Source: Ereboglobus sp. (lineage in GTDB: Bacteria > Verrucomicrobiota > Verrucomicrobiia > Opitutales > Opitutaceae). From it: DNA of 64,000 nt. The notes below the pieces were generated by a model. That model was not told the DNA's origin. It did no database searches and saw only the letters and a list, made by a program, of their open reading frames with translations. Of the stretch, positions 52,125 to 61,562 are shown piece after piece (the first letter of the stretch is position 1; each line of letters starts with the position of its first letter). The translations under genes were made by a program, and so were the position numbers. Location of the stretch: the NCBI GenBank assembly GCA_029974595.1, contig JARKRC010000056.1:124001-188000 (forward strand), in the 5' to 3' direction.

Positions 52125-53183
52125 ATGAGTAAAAACTCCATTCAACTGAAAGAATTTCTATCTATTTTCGACTTTTGCCAGCCGCAGCAACGTGGCGGGG
52201 TTGATCTGAATGCGCGCCAGGATACGCAATTTGCGCAGAACTTATCTTTGTTTTCCGATGTCATTCACGTCTTTAGCATGGAATGGAAGGGCATTCGTTC
52301 CGCTGTGGGTGCGATGAGTGGAACCAAGCTCGCCGTGACTGCGGATCGTGCCTTGGAGTCCGGTGAAATGCAGTTTGCGCTTAAAAACATTAGAAAATTC
52401 AAAAAGGTTATATTTCACGGCCTAAATGCGAATACCCATATTATAGTCGAACAGCTCCATCGGCATGGCGGCCCCGAATCTTATGTCGTGTGGCATGGAA
52501 GCCATGCTCAACTTTCCATGGATTCCGAGCGCAACATTTTTTTGAAAATGAAGCGCCTTTATGAAAGGGGATTGATAAGAAGGGCGCATATCATGCGCAA
52601 GGGCTGTCATCTTTTGTTAAACACATGGCCTGATGTCTTGTTTAACTCGCCCCTCAACATTGAAACCAAAAAATCTCCCGTGAGATTGTCTGACAATGGA
52701 ACGGCGCTCGTCCCGATGACATCGACTGTTGGAAAGAATTTTTATACAAACATTGTTGCCGCCGCGGTTTCTCCGAAAATCAAGGCAATAAAAACATACA
52801 ACGGAAATGATCTGTTGGATATATGTGCCGGCAAGAGGGTCAGCTTTCTGGCGCATGATGGTATTGCCGGGCATTTGAAAGTTCTAAAGGAATGTGCTGT
52901 TTCCCTCAATGTGACCTGCATTGATTGCCAGCCGATGGTGGACCTGGAGTCTTTGGCCGCCGGCACTCCGGCAATCACAGGGCCTTTGTTTTTGGAGCAA
53001 TACTTCAAAAGTGATTATCCTCGGATAACAACGATTCAAAATCCTTTGAGTTCGGAAGAGATCGTCGCCGTCATAGACAGGCTTGATGCCATTCCGGCAA
53101 ATGAACTGAGCGCAATGATGAATGATTACAGAGCCGAGCTCCTCCAAAGGCATGCGGAATCATACGGCAATTTTCTGGCATAA
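52125..53183 (+). CDS. Putative GT-B type glycosyltransferase
   Basis: 352 residues, no named family recognised with certainty. The N-terminal half has Rossmann-like strands (VIHVFSMEWKG, KKVIFHGLNANTHIIVEQL, YVVWHGSHAQLS). The C-terminal half has RVSFLAHDGIAGHLKVLKEC and CQPMVDLESLAAGTPAITGP, a typical donor-binding ESLAAGTPxI motif of GT-B enzymes. It is the first gene after the exporter, 76 bases downstream, and is AT-richer than the regions before 50 kb. A role in building the exported glycan is likely. Confidence 0.75.
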   Translation: MSKNSIQLKEFLSIFDFCQPQQRGGVDLNARQDTQFAQNLSLFSDVIHVFSMEWKGIRSAVGAMSGTKLAVTADRALESGEMQFALKNIRKFKKVIFHGLNANTHIIVEQLHRHGGPESYVVWHGSHAQLSMDSERNIFLKMKRLYERGLIRRAHIMRKGCHLLLNTWPDVLFNSPLNIETKKSPVRLSDNGTALVPMTSTVGKNFYTNIVAAAVSPKIKAIKTYNGNDLLDICAGKRVSFLAHDGIAGHLKVLKECAVSLNVTCIDCQPMVDLESLAAGTPAITGPLFLEQYFKSDYPRITTIQNPLSSEEIVAVIDRLDAIPANELSAMMNDYRAELLQRHAESYGNFLA

Positions 53184-53198
53184 ACATCCGAATACCAC

Positions 53199-55208
53199 AT
53201 GAAAAAACTTCTTTTCATCGTTACCGAAATCGCTCCCCTCGACAGGGGAGGGATTGGCACTTTTTCTAGAAATATAATCCGTGAATTTTTCGGGAAGTTT
53301 TCAATCGCCTTTCTTTATTGTGGTAATGCTCCACATGAAGCGCTTGAGCGGGAGTATCCTGAAATCCGATTTCATTTCCTGCCAAGGGAAAGCAAGCCGC
53401 TCTTCGAGAAAACCGCTGCGCAGATATCCGAGGTGATTGCCGGGACGCTGGATATCATATTTCAAAAAGAGATTTTCGATTATATTGAATTTATGGATTG
53501 GGGAGGCTGGGCGCATCAGACCATAATGCTCAAGCGCAGCGGCGCATCCAACATCCCTGCGTCGACTGTGATTGCAGTCCGCATACACTCCACAGAGCAC
53601 GCCCTGAGAAAATACGAACACCGGCTCCTTAGCTTGGGCGACGGTGAAACATCGGATTTCGAGCTTGGCTCCATCTTGCTTGCCGACTCGGTCGTCTGCC
53701 ACGTGGCGCCGATTGCCGCGCTTATCACGAATGAAATCAAGTCTCTCTTCGGGAAGGATATTTCCGGGAAAATCATTATCACGTCGATGCCCGTTTATAT
53801 TAGGGGTAATGAGAAAAATAGCAGCATAACCGCAAGTCATTCCACAAATATCGTTTTCTCGTCAAAAACGCAGCAAATCAAGCGGCCCGATTTGTTTGTG
53901 ACCGGAGCATCCCTGTTTTTGGAAAGAAACAAGGCTTACAACGGCAAAATTATTTTTGCCGCGCATATGAACGAAGACGTTTATACGCGTTCCGTGCTTT
54001 CGCTCATTCCAAAGGAGAAAAAAGATTTTTTTGTTTATGATAAGAATATCGCAGGAAAGGAGCGCGATGCGATTATCTCGGGAGGAATCACCGTGTTTCC
54101 GGCGGAATATGAAAGTTTTTGCTTTGCCGCCTATGAGGCATCCATGACTGGATCCATTGTGGTTCTGAACGAAACCAATCCTGCATTCGCTGACGGAACA
54201 CCTTGGGAAGATGGGGTAAACTGCATAAAATTTGATGGGACGGCGGAAGGCCTTTGCGCGGCGCTGGAGCGAGCCGCGTCTCTGGGCGCGCCGTTGCAAT
54301 CAGTGCGAAGAAATCTGCCCGAGCCGCAAATTGTCATCCCTTTCTTGCCGCCTAAAAGTCAGGCATCACCTCCGTCGGTCGATATTTTGATTTGCGCGCA
54401 TGATCTGAAAGGCCTTGGAAACACGATGCAGTCGATACAGCTGAACGGTTTCGGGGAGGAGACTGCCATCCACGTCTTCCTTACGCACGAGGCGATACGT
54501 GCAATGGAGGCCGTTCCAGGATTAAGGGATAAGGTTGGCGGGAGATTTCGAATTCTCCCCCAAGGAGCGGCTCCCATCGCGGCGCTTCGAACATGCGCCG
54601 CTGAAAGCAACGCTGATTACATCCTTTTTCTGCCTGCGGGAGACGAACTTTCGCCGAATATTTTGGACGCGTTCATAAAATCGAGCAAGAACAACGATAT
54701 CGATGTGTTCTCAAGCTGGACATGCAATGTACATCAAGGCGGACATATAAACCGTTTTTATGGAGCCATGCCTTTGAATGGCTGGCGCGCCAACTTGGTT
54801 GCTTCTTCCCTGGCGTTCTACAAGACCACATTAATCAGGGATTATTTCAAAAAAGCTGGAGGGCGCGTTTTCAATTTTTATGCCATGCACCTCCATCTTT
54901 CGATGACGGGGGCGAATTATGTCATATCAAACCGCCACGAAAGCATTAACAACAACTCTTATCACGAGTATAGCATACACGATTCGCCCCCCATGGAAAA
55001 ATCAGCCTTTTTCCGGGCCCTGCTGCTGGACTTCCTTCCAATTCCTCCTCCCACGCTTGCCATACTGATGGCAAGGCCTGAATTGACGCAAACGAGCGGA
55101 TCGTCCGGAAAAACGCTTCCCACGTTTGACACCTATATCTATCGAAAATACATCAGGAGGATTAAATTTATCGATAACATCTTGCGACGTTTGAAAATTG
55201 TCACATGA
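53199..55208 (+). CDS. Two-domain glycosyltransferase: GT4-like plus GT2-like fusion
   Basis: 669 residues. Residues 1 to about 380 look like a GT-B glycosyltransferase (TEIAPLDRGGIGTFSRNIIR at the start, FPAEYESFCFAAYEASMTG with the donor-site ExxxxAxxEA pattern). From about 390 a second domain begins (PPSVDILICAHDLKGLGNTM) with LPAGDEL near 478-485, which resembles a GT2-type GT-A fold with a D-x-D-like acidic site. The fusion suggests addition of two consecutive sugars. The stop overlaps the next gene's start (ATGA at 55205). Confidence 0.82.
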   Translation: MKKLLFIVTEIAPLDRGGIGTFSRNIIREFFGKFSIAFLYCGNAPHEALEREYPEIRFHFLPRESKPLFEKTAAQISEVIAGTLDIIFQKEIFDYIEFMDWGGWAHQTIMLKRSGASNIPASTVIAVRIHSTEHALRKYEHRLLSLGDGETSDFELGSILLADSVVCHVAPIAALITNEIKSLFGKDISGKIIITSMPVYIRGNEKNSSITASHSTNIVFSSKTQQIKRPDLFVTGASLFLERNKAYNGKIIFAAHMNEDVYTRSVLSLIPKEKKDFFVYDKNIAGKERDAIISGGITVFPAEYESFCFAAYEASMTGSIVVLNETNPAFADGTPWEDGVNCIKFDGTAEGLCAALERAASLGAPLQSVRRNLPEPQIVIPFLPPKSQASPPSVDILICAHDLKGLGNTMQSIQLNGFGEETAIHVFLTHEAIRAMEAVPGLRDKVGGRFRILPQGAAPIAALRTCAAESNADYILFLPAGDELSPNILDAFIKSSKNNDIDVFSSWTCNVHQGGHINRFYGAMPLNGWRANLVASSLAFYKTTLIRDYFKKAGGRVFNFYAMHLHLSMTGANYVISNRHESINNNSYHEYSIHDSPPMEKSAFFRALLLDFLPIPPPTLAILMARPELTQTSGSSGKTLPTFDTYIYRKYIRRIKFIDNILRRLKIVT

Positions 55209-58200
55209 ATAATGTTAACCAGACGAGGAGCGTGCCTGATTGTGCTGTTATCATACCGTGCCACAATCAAGGGCGTTTTTTGCGTGATTGTCTTGACAGC
55301 GTGCTTGCGCAAACCCTGCTGCCAAGGGAAATCATAGTAATTGACGATGGTTCAACGGCGAAAGAGGCCCGGGAGATCCAGGCTGCGGCGGGAACCACGG
55401 CTTTGGTGCGAGTGTTGCGTAACGAGCAGGCACGGGGGCTGCCTGCAGCCAGAAACCAAGGGATCGCCTTCGCAACAACAACCTATATCTTGCCACTCGA
55501 TGCGGACGATAAGATTGCGCCTGGTTACATTGAAAAGGCCACGCACATCCTCTCTGCAAATCCTGATATCGGCATTGTTGGCGGTGACAGCCTGTTTTTT
55601 GGCGCGCGAACAGGAAAAACCCCGTTTCCAACTTTCTCGGAATGGCGGATGACGGTGGATAATTGCATAATTTCAGCAGCTGTTTTTCGAAAGGCGGATT
55701 GGACGCGCGCGGGCGGCTATTGCGAGGAGTTCAAAAAGGGCTTCGAGGACTGGGATTTTTATCTGTCATTGTTGGATGCCGGACTGGAGTATTTTCACCT
55801 GAATGAAGTTGTTTATTATTACAGACGGCATAAATATAATATGACAGACGGCCTGGATAGGAATCCCGCATTAAAAGAAACGATATTTGCGCGACTGCAG
55901 TATCGCCATGCCAAATTTTTTGAAAAGCATGCACAAGGCGCCATGAGATTTTTATATTTGGATCGGGCCAAGCAGAGGTTTTTCGGGAAAAGACCGCTTA
56001 TCGCATTAAACAGGAAAATCCTGCGCGTCTATGATGCATTCAGATCACATAAGACAGGTTTCTGGATCAAAAACAATAGTTTTGCTATCCTGACAGCCGT
56101 AACATTCATCACGATTATTTTTGAGCTCTGCCTTTCCGTGGCCCCTGAAAATTCTTTGAATGAAGGGCCATCAACTTTAAACATTGAGTTAGTCCGTGAA
56201 TCCGATGCCCAGACATCATTGACTGATTCCATGATCGTATTCGGGTTATTACCCGATGGGAGGCGCCTGCCGCTCGCCTGTCTGAATATTTCTCAAACAA
56301 ATGAAATGTCATTGAGTATAAAGCCACTAGGGAAGAATCCTGAAATAGATTCTGGTGCTGAAATATGGTTACTTTCACGAAATGGAGACAGAAAGGGGCT
56401 TTTCCCTCGTGTTAAAGGCGAGCTTGCAGGCTGGCAATTTAATACCGAAATCTGGCGGCAACCCTCCTTGCTTTCGATCAACGGCAGCGAAGGTGCGTTG
56501 GAGCTTTCAATACATGATGAACGGGCTGAATTTTTTTTGATGCGTCATAGTTCAAGCGGTTTTTGCGAGATTTCATCCGGAAAAATCAAATCGAAATTTG
56601 ATCTCTATGATCCAAATCGCAACTCAATTCTGACGGTGACATTGTTGAACAAAAAAATCGATTTTCAAAGTGGGCCGAAATCATTTAAGTTAAATATTCC
56701 TCTGCCGGGGGAAAAAATTGAGAAAATCGGTTTTTTGAGAGAAGAAGGGACAGCATGGGAATTGTTAAATCCTGGCGTTCAAGGAAAAAGGTTGACCAAA
56801 ATGAAAAATAAAGATATTTATTCGATTGATACAGGAGGCCAAAACTATTGGATTTTATTATGGCCGGTCGTTTTGTTATTTATTTTGGCGGTCTATTGCA
56901 TCAAGACGGGACATAAAACTCGCAAGCCATATTATCTGTATGCGCTTTTGCTCTCAACGACGCTTGTTACAATCTTGGTAATGGTTTTTTATCCCTGCAT
57001 TCACAATACGGATTCTTTTGATCAGTGGAGGCAGGCCAAGCAGGGTGATTATCACAACTGGCATCCGATCGGATTCACATTATTGATGGGGTTCTGCCAA
57101 AAAATATTATATTTTGGCGGTGAAAATGCCCAAAGCGCTTTAGCCGCATGGTTGTCCGGCACGTTTTTTTGGTTATCGATCAGCATCCTGATTGGAGGCT
57201 TGATAAATAATATAAGGACTGCGTTATGTGCATTAACTTTCCTGATATTTTATTTTCCATTCTGGCCATATACGGTTACACTCTGCAAGGATCTGCCGTT
57301 TGCGTCGGGGCTTTTGTGCTTTGGAGCTTGCATTATCTGGTACAGTCGACGGTGGGGGCGATGGACCGATATTGAATATTTTTTGATATTATTGTTTGTC
57401 AATATGATAATGTTGCTCAATCGCCAGACAGCATGGCTGGTTTTGCTCGTATGTCTTCCTGGCGTGTTCCTGATAATGCCAAAACAGATTCGCTTGATGC
57501 GTTCCGGAATTTTTATTGCGGCTCTTTTTAGTGCTTTCGTATCAAGCAAAATATTGTATCTAACAACGCACACAAGAAATTTGGGGAACTTGAGCAATAT
57601 GTATCTTGCTTTTGACGTGGTAGGAACCTTGAGTCTAGCAAAGGCCGATATGGATGAAATAGCAGGATTGAAGACGAGCAAATTGATGGGAATCGACAAT
57701 ATGATGACTGCAATAAATGAATATAAGCCTGGCGATAACATTAATTATCTTCTATTCGGAGAAAAATCACCTTTTCGGCGAGATTTGCTTTTGGATTCAA
57801 ATTGTGCCATAGAAGATTTTTTCACTGTTGCAATGAGACATCCCGGAGCATTGCTTCGGCACAAATTTGAACTGCATAAAGTGTTATGGGATAGAAAAGC
57901 AGATGGAAACATCTGGTTTGCCTATGAAACCATAACCGATGGGCAACAAGCCAAGAATATATTTGGGCATAATATATCAGCAGGCAGTAAAATGCCGAAC
58001 ATCAACGTTGCGTTGCGAAAGTGGCTTGCGAAAGCCACCCACCCTGATTGCATAAGACAATTCTTTTTACGACATATTTTTATATTCATGAGCATGCTAG
58101 GTTCGATCGTCATGTCAATGGGTGTAAACAGAGTGAAAAGAGGTGAAGCCCAATTTATTCATATTTGTTGGTTTTTGGCGTGGGTTGCGTTTAGCTCCTG

Positions 58201-58360
58201 GCTTCCAAATGCGCTCATTTTACCCGGGCCGGATTGGCGGTATTTGCTGCCGACCACCGGCATAGGAGTGATTGTCATTGTTTGTGCGCTATTCGGCGCG
58301 TTTGAAAACCAAAAAAAAGGAAATAACTGGCATGAATTTAAAAGCGAAGGTGATAATTGA
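55205..58360 (+). CDS. GT2 glycosyltransferase fused to a large polytopic membrane (GT-C-like) domain
   Basis: 1051 residues. Residues 10-260 are a GT2 domain: VIIPCHNQGRFLRDCLDSVL, VIDDGS, D-x-D site LDADD near 99-102 and FEDWDFYL near 180. A single membrane segment (about 290-312) and a beta-rich 230-residue domain follow, then 10 or more membrane segments from about 546 to the end. The first loop holds DSFDQWRQAKQGDYHNWHPI (about 602-618), a pattern seen in GT-C-like membrane proteins of the DUF6020 kind. I infer one polypeptide carrying both cytoplasmic and periplasmic glycosyl transfer. It is markedly AT-rich compared with the rest of the window. It overlaps both neighbours (4 and 29 bases). 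Confidence 0.82.
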   Translation: MNNVNQTRSVPDCAVIIPCHNQGRFLRDCLDSVLAQTLLPREIIVIDDGSTAKEAREIQAAAGTTALVRVLRNEQARGLPAARNQGIAFATTTYILPLDADDKIAPGYIEKATHILSANPDIGIVGGDSLFFGARTGKTPFPTFSEWRMTVDNCIISAAVFRKADWTRAGGYCEEFKKGFEDWDFYLSLLDAGLEYFHLNEVVYYYRRHKYNMTDGLDRNPALKETIFARLQYRHAKFFEKHAQGAMRFLYLDRAKQRFFGKRPLIALNRKILRVYDAFRSHKTGFWIKNNSFAILTAVTFITIIFELCLSVAPENSLNEGPSTLNIELVRESDAQTSLTDSMIVFGLLPDGRRLPLACLNISQTNEMSLSIKPLGKNPEIDSGAEIWLLSRNGDRKGLFPRVKGELAGWQFNTEIWRQPSLLSINGSEGALELSIHDERAEFFLMRHSSSGFCEISSGKIKSKFDLYDPNRNSILTVTLLNKKIDFQSGPKSFKLNIPLPGEKIEKIGFLREEGTAWELLNPGVQGKRLTKMKNKDIYSIDTGGQNYWILLWPVVLLFILAVYCIKTGHKTRKPYYLYALLLSTTLVTILVMVFYPCIHNTDSFDQWRQAKQGDYHNWHPIGFTLLMGFCQKILYFGGENAQSALAAWLSGTFFWLSISILIGGLINNIRTALCALTFLIFYFPFWPYTVTLCKDLPFASGLLCFGACIIWYSRRWGRWTDIEYFLILLFVNMIMLLNRQTAWLVLLVCLPGVFLIMPKQIRLMRSGIFIAALFSAFVSSKILYLTTHTRNLGNLSNMYLAFDVVGTLSLAKADMDEIAGLKTSKLMGIDNMMTAINEYKPGDNINYLLFGEKSPFRRDLLLDSNCAIEDFFTVAMRHPGALLRHKFELHKVLWDRKADGNIWFAYETITDGQQAKNIFGHNISAGSKMPNINVALRKWLAKATHPDCIRQFFLRHIFIFMSMLGSIVMSMGVNRVKRGEAQFIHICWFLAWVAFSSWLPNALILPGPDWRYLLPTTGIGVIVIVCALFGAFENQKKGNNWHEFKSEGDN

Positions 58361-59459
58361 CCGGTATCTGGGCGGCTTTGCCTTGGTTCTCATAAAAATT
58401 GTGGTCGTATTGCTGGGTTGGTTATTGCGTATCGACCATGCGCTTCCAAAGCCTCGCTCGGGCCAGAAGCTGACATTCATAAAATACTTGGGTGGCGGCA
58501 GCATCGTGATGTGTTATCCTTCGTTTCTGGCCCTCAGGAGAGCCGGATTTCGATTGCGCCTGATCACCAGCCCGTCCGTCGTTCCGTTCGCAGAAGAGCT
58601 GCATGTTTTTGACGAGATATGCATTGTGGACGACAAGTCGCCTTGGAAAATCGTGCGAACCGCATCCAGGCTGTTTTTTCGATTTCGTTCCGAGACCTGC
58701 GTCGATCTGGAATTGCACAGCAACTTGAGCTGCATATTGACCGCTTTTTACGGTTTTAGAAACCGCATGGGGTTTTATGTTTATGATTCCTTCTGGAGAA
58801 AAGGCATTTATACACATGCAATTTATTACAATCCTGCGACAAATATTGTGCTGGCTTACGAACGGATGGCCCGGCTTTTGCATGCGGAGCAGATCGACTA
58901 TGCGCATTGTAAAGATGTTTTTCGGGGCGCTTTTGGATCGTGTCCGGATGAATACTCCGGGTTTGTGGCGGTTGCGCCGGGGTGTTCGCCATTGGGGCGT
59001 GAGCGCCAGCTGACCACTGGGGAATGGATCAAATTGTTGTCTGACGAGACACGTCCGGTGGCGATCTTGGGAGGAAGTGGCGACCGGCAGGCCGGCGATG
59101 CCATTTTGGGCCAGAAAAGGGGTGTCAATTTAGCGGGGAAGTTATCCTTGCGCGGAAGCTTGGCGGTTTTGTTTTCCTGTGAAAAATTATACTGCATCGA
59201 TTCGGGCTTGTTGCATTTCGCACGGCTTTGGAGTGTTCCAACGGAGTCTTGGTGGGGGCCGACAAATCCCGCCCATCGCATCAGCGAGGATGCGTTGCAT
59301 GGAGGAAATGATATATTTCATTACAAAAACTTCAGCTGTTCTCCATGTGTGCATATAACTGCAAAATGCCCGTGCTCGGGGCGCGCTGAGTGCATGCGGG
59401 CACATTGCGCGACCAAGGATGCCAACCCGACTTGGGGAATTGGCTGCATAGAGAATTAA
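58332..59459 (+). CDS. Glycosyltransferase family 9 (heptosyltransferase-like)
   Basis: 375 residues from the ATG at 58332, which lies inside the end of the upstream gene. Family features are FIKYLGGGSIVMCYPSFLAL (GT9 start), CVDLELHSNLSCIL, VAVAPGCSPLGRERQL and CIDSGLLHFARLWSVPTESW with GPTNPAHR. The C-terminus carries an unusual cysteine-rich tail (CSPCVHITAKCPCSGRAEC ... CATKD), which in relatives may bind a metal. It is predicted to add a sugar such as heptose to an LPS-type core. Base composition recovers toward the window average here. Confidence 0.87.
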   Translation: MNLKAKVIIDRYLGGFALVLIKIVVVLLGWLLRIDHALPKPRSGQKLTFIKYLGGGSIVMCYPSFLALRRAGFRLRLITSPSVVPFAEELHVFDEICIVDDKSPWKIVRTASRLFFRFRSETCVDLELHSNLSCILTAFYGFRNRMGFYVYDSFWRKGIYTHAIYYNPATNIVLAYERMARLLHAEQIDYAHCKDVFRGAFGSCPDEYSGFVAVAPGCSPLGRERQLTTGEWIKLLSDETRPVAILGGSGDRQAGDAILGQKRGVNLAGKLSLRGSLAVLFSCEKLYCIDSGLLHFARLWSVPTESWWGPTNPAHRISEDALHGGNDIFHYKNFSCSPCVHITAKCPCSGRAECMRAHCATKDANPTWGIGCIEN

Positions 59460-59466
59460 ATGCCGG

Positions 59467-60708
59467 TTACAAAGGGAAGGCCAGCGTATGCAGCTTGGCC
59501 GACATGATAGAAATTGTTTTTCGGGAAGCACTCTTTTGCGCATGCAAGAGCGTTTGATCCATCGCGCCGCATGGCTGGCTGGCGAGGGTGTCTATTTTAG
59601 CGAATGCTTGAGGCGTGCTGCTTTCATCAGCGAGAAGGAGCCCCGTTTGCCAATCAACAATTTCAGGTGTGCCGCCGGTGGCGGTCGCCACGACATATGT
59701 GCCGCAGGACATGGCTTCGACCACGGTCAGGGCGAAAGGTTCGGGCCATTGGCTGGTGAAGAGGAGGACGCCGGTTTTGTGATAAAAATCGGACGCAAGG
59801 CGTTCCCTGGAAATTTTGCCCAGAAGAGTGACTTGGCGTGAGAGTATTGGGCTGGCAGAGATTTTTTGGCGGATTTCAGCGCCGTGGGCGGTTTCGTTTG
59901 TGTTCCCGGCCAGAAGGAAGCGCAGATCGGGCCGAGTTTGGGCGGCCCGGGCGAAGAGGTCGAGCGCAAGGACGACACCTTTTTCAGGCTGGATGCGTCC
60001 GCAGAAGCCCCAAGTGCGCCAGCGCCTGGGGGTCATGGGGGCGAAGGGGAATAGCGCAGGGTCTATGCCATTGTGTATCACCACAGCTTTTTCGAGGTTT
60101 GGGAAAAACGGAGTGTTTTTTTTCAGGACGTATTCGCTGACGAAGGCGGCGCGTTTGATGCAGGCAAGATTATCGGGCGCGGGACGATGGTTGGCGTAAT
60201 GTTTCCGCACGCGGGCCGCTCCGGCCATGACAAGCGGTGAGTAAGAGATGCGTTCTGTTTGGGACGCCTGCCAGAGTTTATCGCAGTCGGGGTACTCGGC
60301 GGGCCAATAGTCGGAAACCCACGCGACAGAGTTACGGGCGGCTCGCATTGCGGGGAGCCATTGCAGGGTGGATAGCCGCCGGGGGTTGAAGAGCAGGGTG
60401 ACGTCGGCCTCGCGAGCTTTGCGTTCCAAGTTCGCGACGATTTGGGGTGTGCTGGCCAGATGCTTGGCGGCAGGGCGAAGCGCGTGGTGGTGCGTCCAGC
60501 CGCGGGGAAAATAGCCTGTAAGGTCGGGTGTTACGCGGGGCGGGTAGGGGCATGATGGCGTTTGCGGACGTCCGGTGCGCGTGCAATGGCAGGTGATTTG
60601 CCAGCCGTGCTCACGTTCGAGGGCGTCCATGCATTCGGATGCGACCATCTCGTAACCTCCGATGCAATCGGGGGCGTGGAGATTGGAGATGACGAGCGCG
60701 CGTGGCAT
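59467..60708 (-). CDS. Glycosyltransferase family 4 (group 1)
   Basis: 413 residues. The N-terminal domain starts MPRALVISNLHAPDCIGGYE with the acceptor-side GGYE motif. The C-terminal GT4 domain has GFCGRIQPEKGVVLALDLFA, a C-terminal donor-site motif PFALTVVEAMSCGTYVVATA and GGTPEIV. It is a GDP- or UDP-sugar-dependent retaining transferase. It converges on the GT9 gene with 7 bases between the stops and is GC-rich, unlike genes 52-58 kb, so it may be the older edge of the locus. Confidence 0.93.
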   Translation of the reverse strand: MPRALVISNLHAPDCIGGYEMVASECMDALEREHGWQITCHCTRTGRPQTPSCPYPPRVTPDLTGYFPRGWTHHHALRPAAKHLASTPQIVANLERKAREADVTLLFNPRRLSTLQWLPAMRAARNSVAWVSDYWPAEYPDCDKLWQASQTERISYSPLVMAGAARVRKHYANHRPAPDNLACIKRAAFVSEYVLKKNTPFFPNLEKAVVIHNGIDPALFPFAPMTPRRWRTWGFCGRIQPEKGVVLALDLFARAAQTRPDLRFLLAGNTNETAHGAEIRQKISASPILSRQVTLLGKISRERLASDFYHKTGVLLFTSQWPEPFALTVVEAMSCGTYVVATATGGTPEIVDWQTGLLLADESSTPQAFAKIDTLASQPCGAMDQTLLHAQKSASRKTISIMSAKLHTLAFPL

Positions 60709-61006
60709 GGAAGAGAATATGGAGCAGCGGCGGCGATGTTTGCAATGGAGGAAGGAGGAGGTGGCGCGTTGTGCGGATGCGACAGTATTTTATGGTTCAT
60801 ATCAATCGCCGGTCAAAATATAATAACTAGAGGGAAGGCGGCTAGTTTTTGTCTTCGTTTTCGGTAATGGCGCGATAAATGCAAACTCGTGTGCGGAGCA
60901 TTTCAATTTCCGTCCGAGGAATCATGCGACTCTTACAAGAGGCCGTTTTCAGGGTTTGTTTGAGGGTTCATGGAAGACAGCAAAATGCCGTTTATGGGAT
61001 GATTGC
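60709..61006. other. Gene-free gap upstream of the GT4 gene
   Basis: 298 bases between the GT4 start and the L,D-transpeptidase stop. I see no convincing small gene, RNA gene or perfect inverted repeat. A purine-rich GGAGGAAGGAGGAGG run at about 60749-60763 lies upstream of the GT4 start on the opposite strand. The rest should contain the GT4 promoter, which I cannot pinpoint. Confidence 0.4.
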
Positions 61007-61549
61007 TCAATCCACGATCAAGACCATGTCGCCTTCGCGGACTTCGTCGTAGAGTTCGATGATTTCGCGATTGCGCATCACGACGCAGCCGGAGCTTTGC
61101 GGAGTGCCGATCAGGTCTTCACGGTTTGTGCCGTGGATGTAAACGTAGCGCTCGTAGGTGTCCACGTTGCCGCCGAGGTTCACGCCGAGCTCCAGCCCGC
61201 GAAGCCAGAGGATGCGCGTGGTCACGAGGGCGGTCGATCCGGCGTCGTAATCGCGCATGACGGGATCGGTGAAATGGAGACCCGTCGGGCGGCGCGACTT
61301 GAAGACCATGCCGGGCGGCTCTCCCGCGCCGATGCGCTCGGCTATTTCGTGGAGGCCGCGCGGCGTGCCGAGCGAGTCTTTGATGTTCGAGGGCGGGCGC
61401 TTGGATGTGGAAATCGTGTAGCTGCGCGCAAGCCCGCCGTTGCGAAAAAACTGCAAAGTTTGCGTTTGTATGCACACAAAAAGCACGCGCTCTGTTGGCT
61501 TGATGCCGATGCGCGCGCAGTTCTTAATGATTAGCTCCCACGTTTCCAT
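61007..61549 (-). CDS. L,D-transpeptidase (YkuD domain)
   Basis: 180 residues from the ATG at 61549, which places it directly divergent from asd; an in-frame ATG 39 bases upstream would overlap asd. The YkuD core is seen in FVCIQTQTLQFFRNGGLARS, STSKRPPSNIKDSLGTPRGL, VYIHGTNREDLIG and the catalytic cysteine in PQSSGCVVMRN. The usual motif is SHGCIRM; here SSGCVVM replaces both the His and the Arg. YkuD enzymes form 3-3 peptidoglycan cross-links or attach proteins to peptidoglycan. No signal peptide is visible, which is unusual for a periplasmic enzyme. Confidence 0.86.
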   Translation of the reverse strand: METWELIIKNCARIGIKPTERVLFVCIQTQTLQFFRNGGLARSYTISTSKRPPSNIKDSLGTPRGLHEIAERIGAGEPPGMVFKSRRPTGLHFTDPVMRDYDAGSTALVTTRILWLRGLELGVNLGGNVDTYERYVYIHGTNREDLIGTPQSSGCVVMRNREIIELYDEVREGDMVLIVD

Positions 61550-61562
61550 ATCGTCCGAAAAA

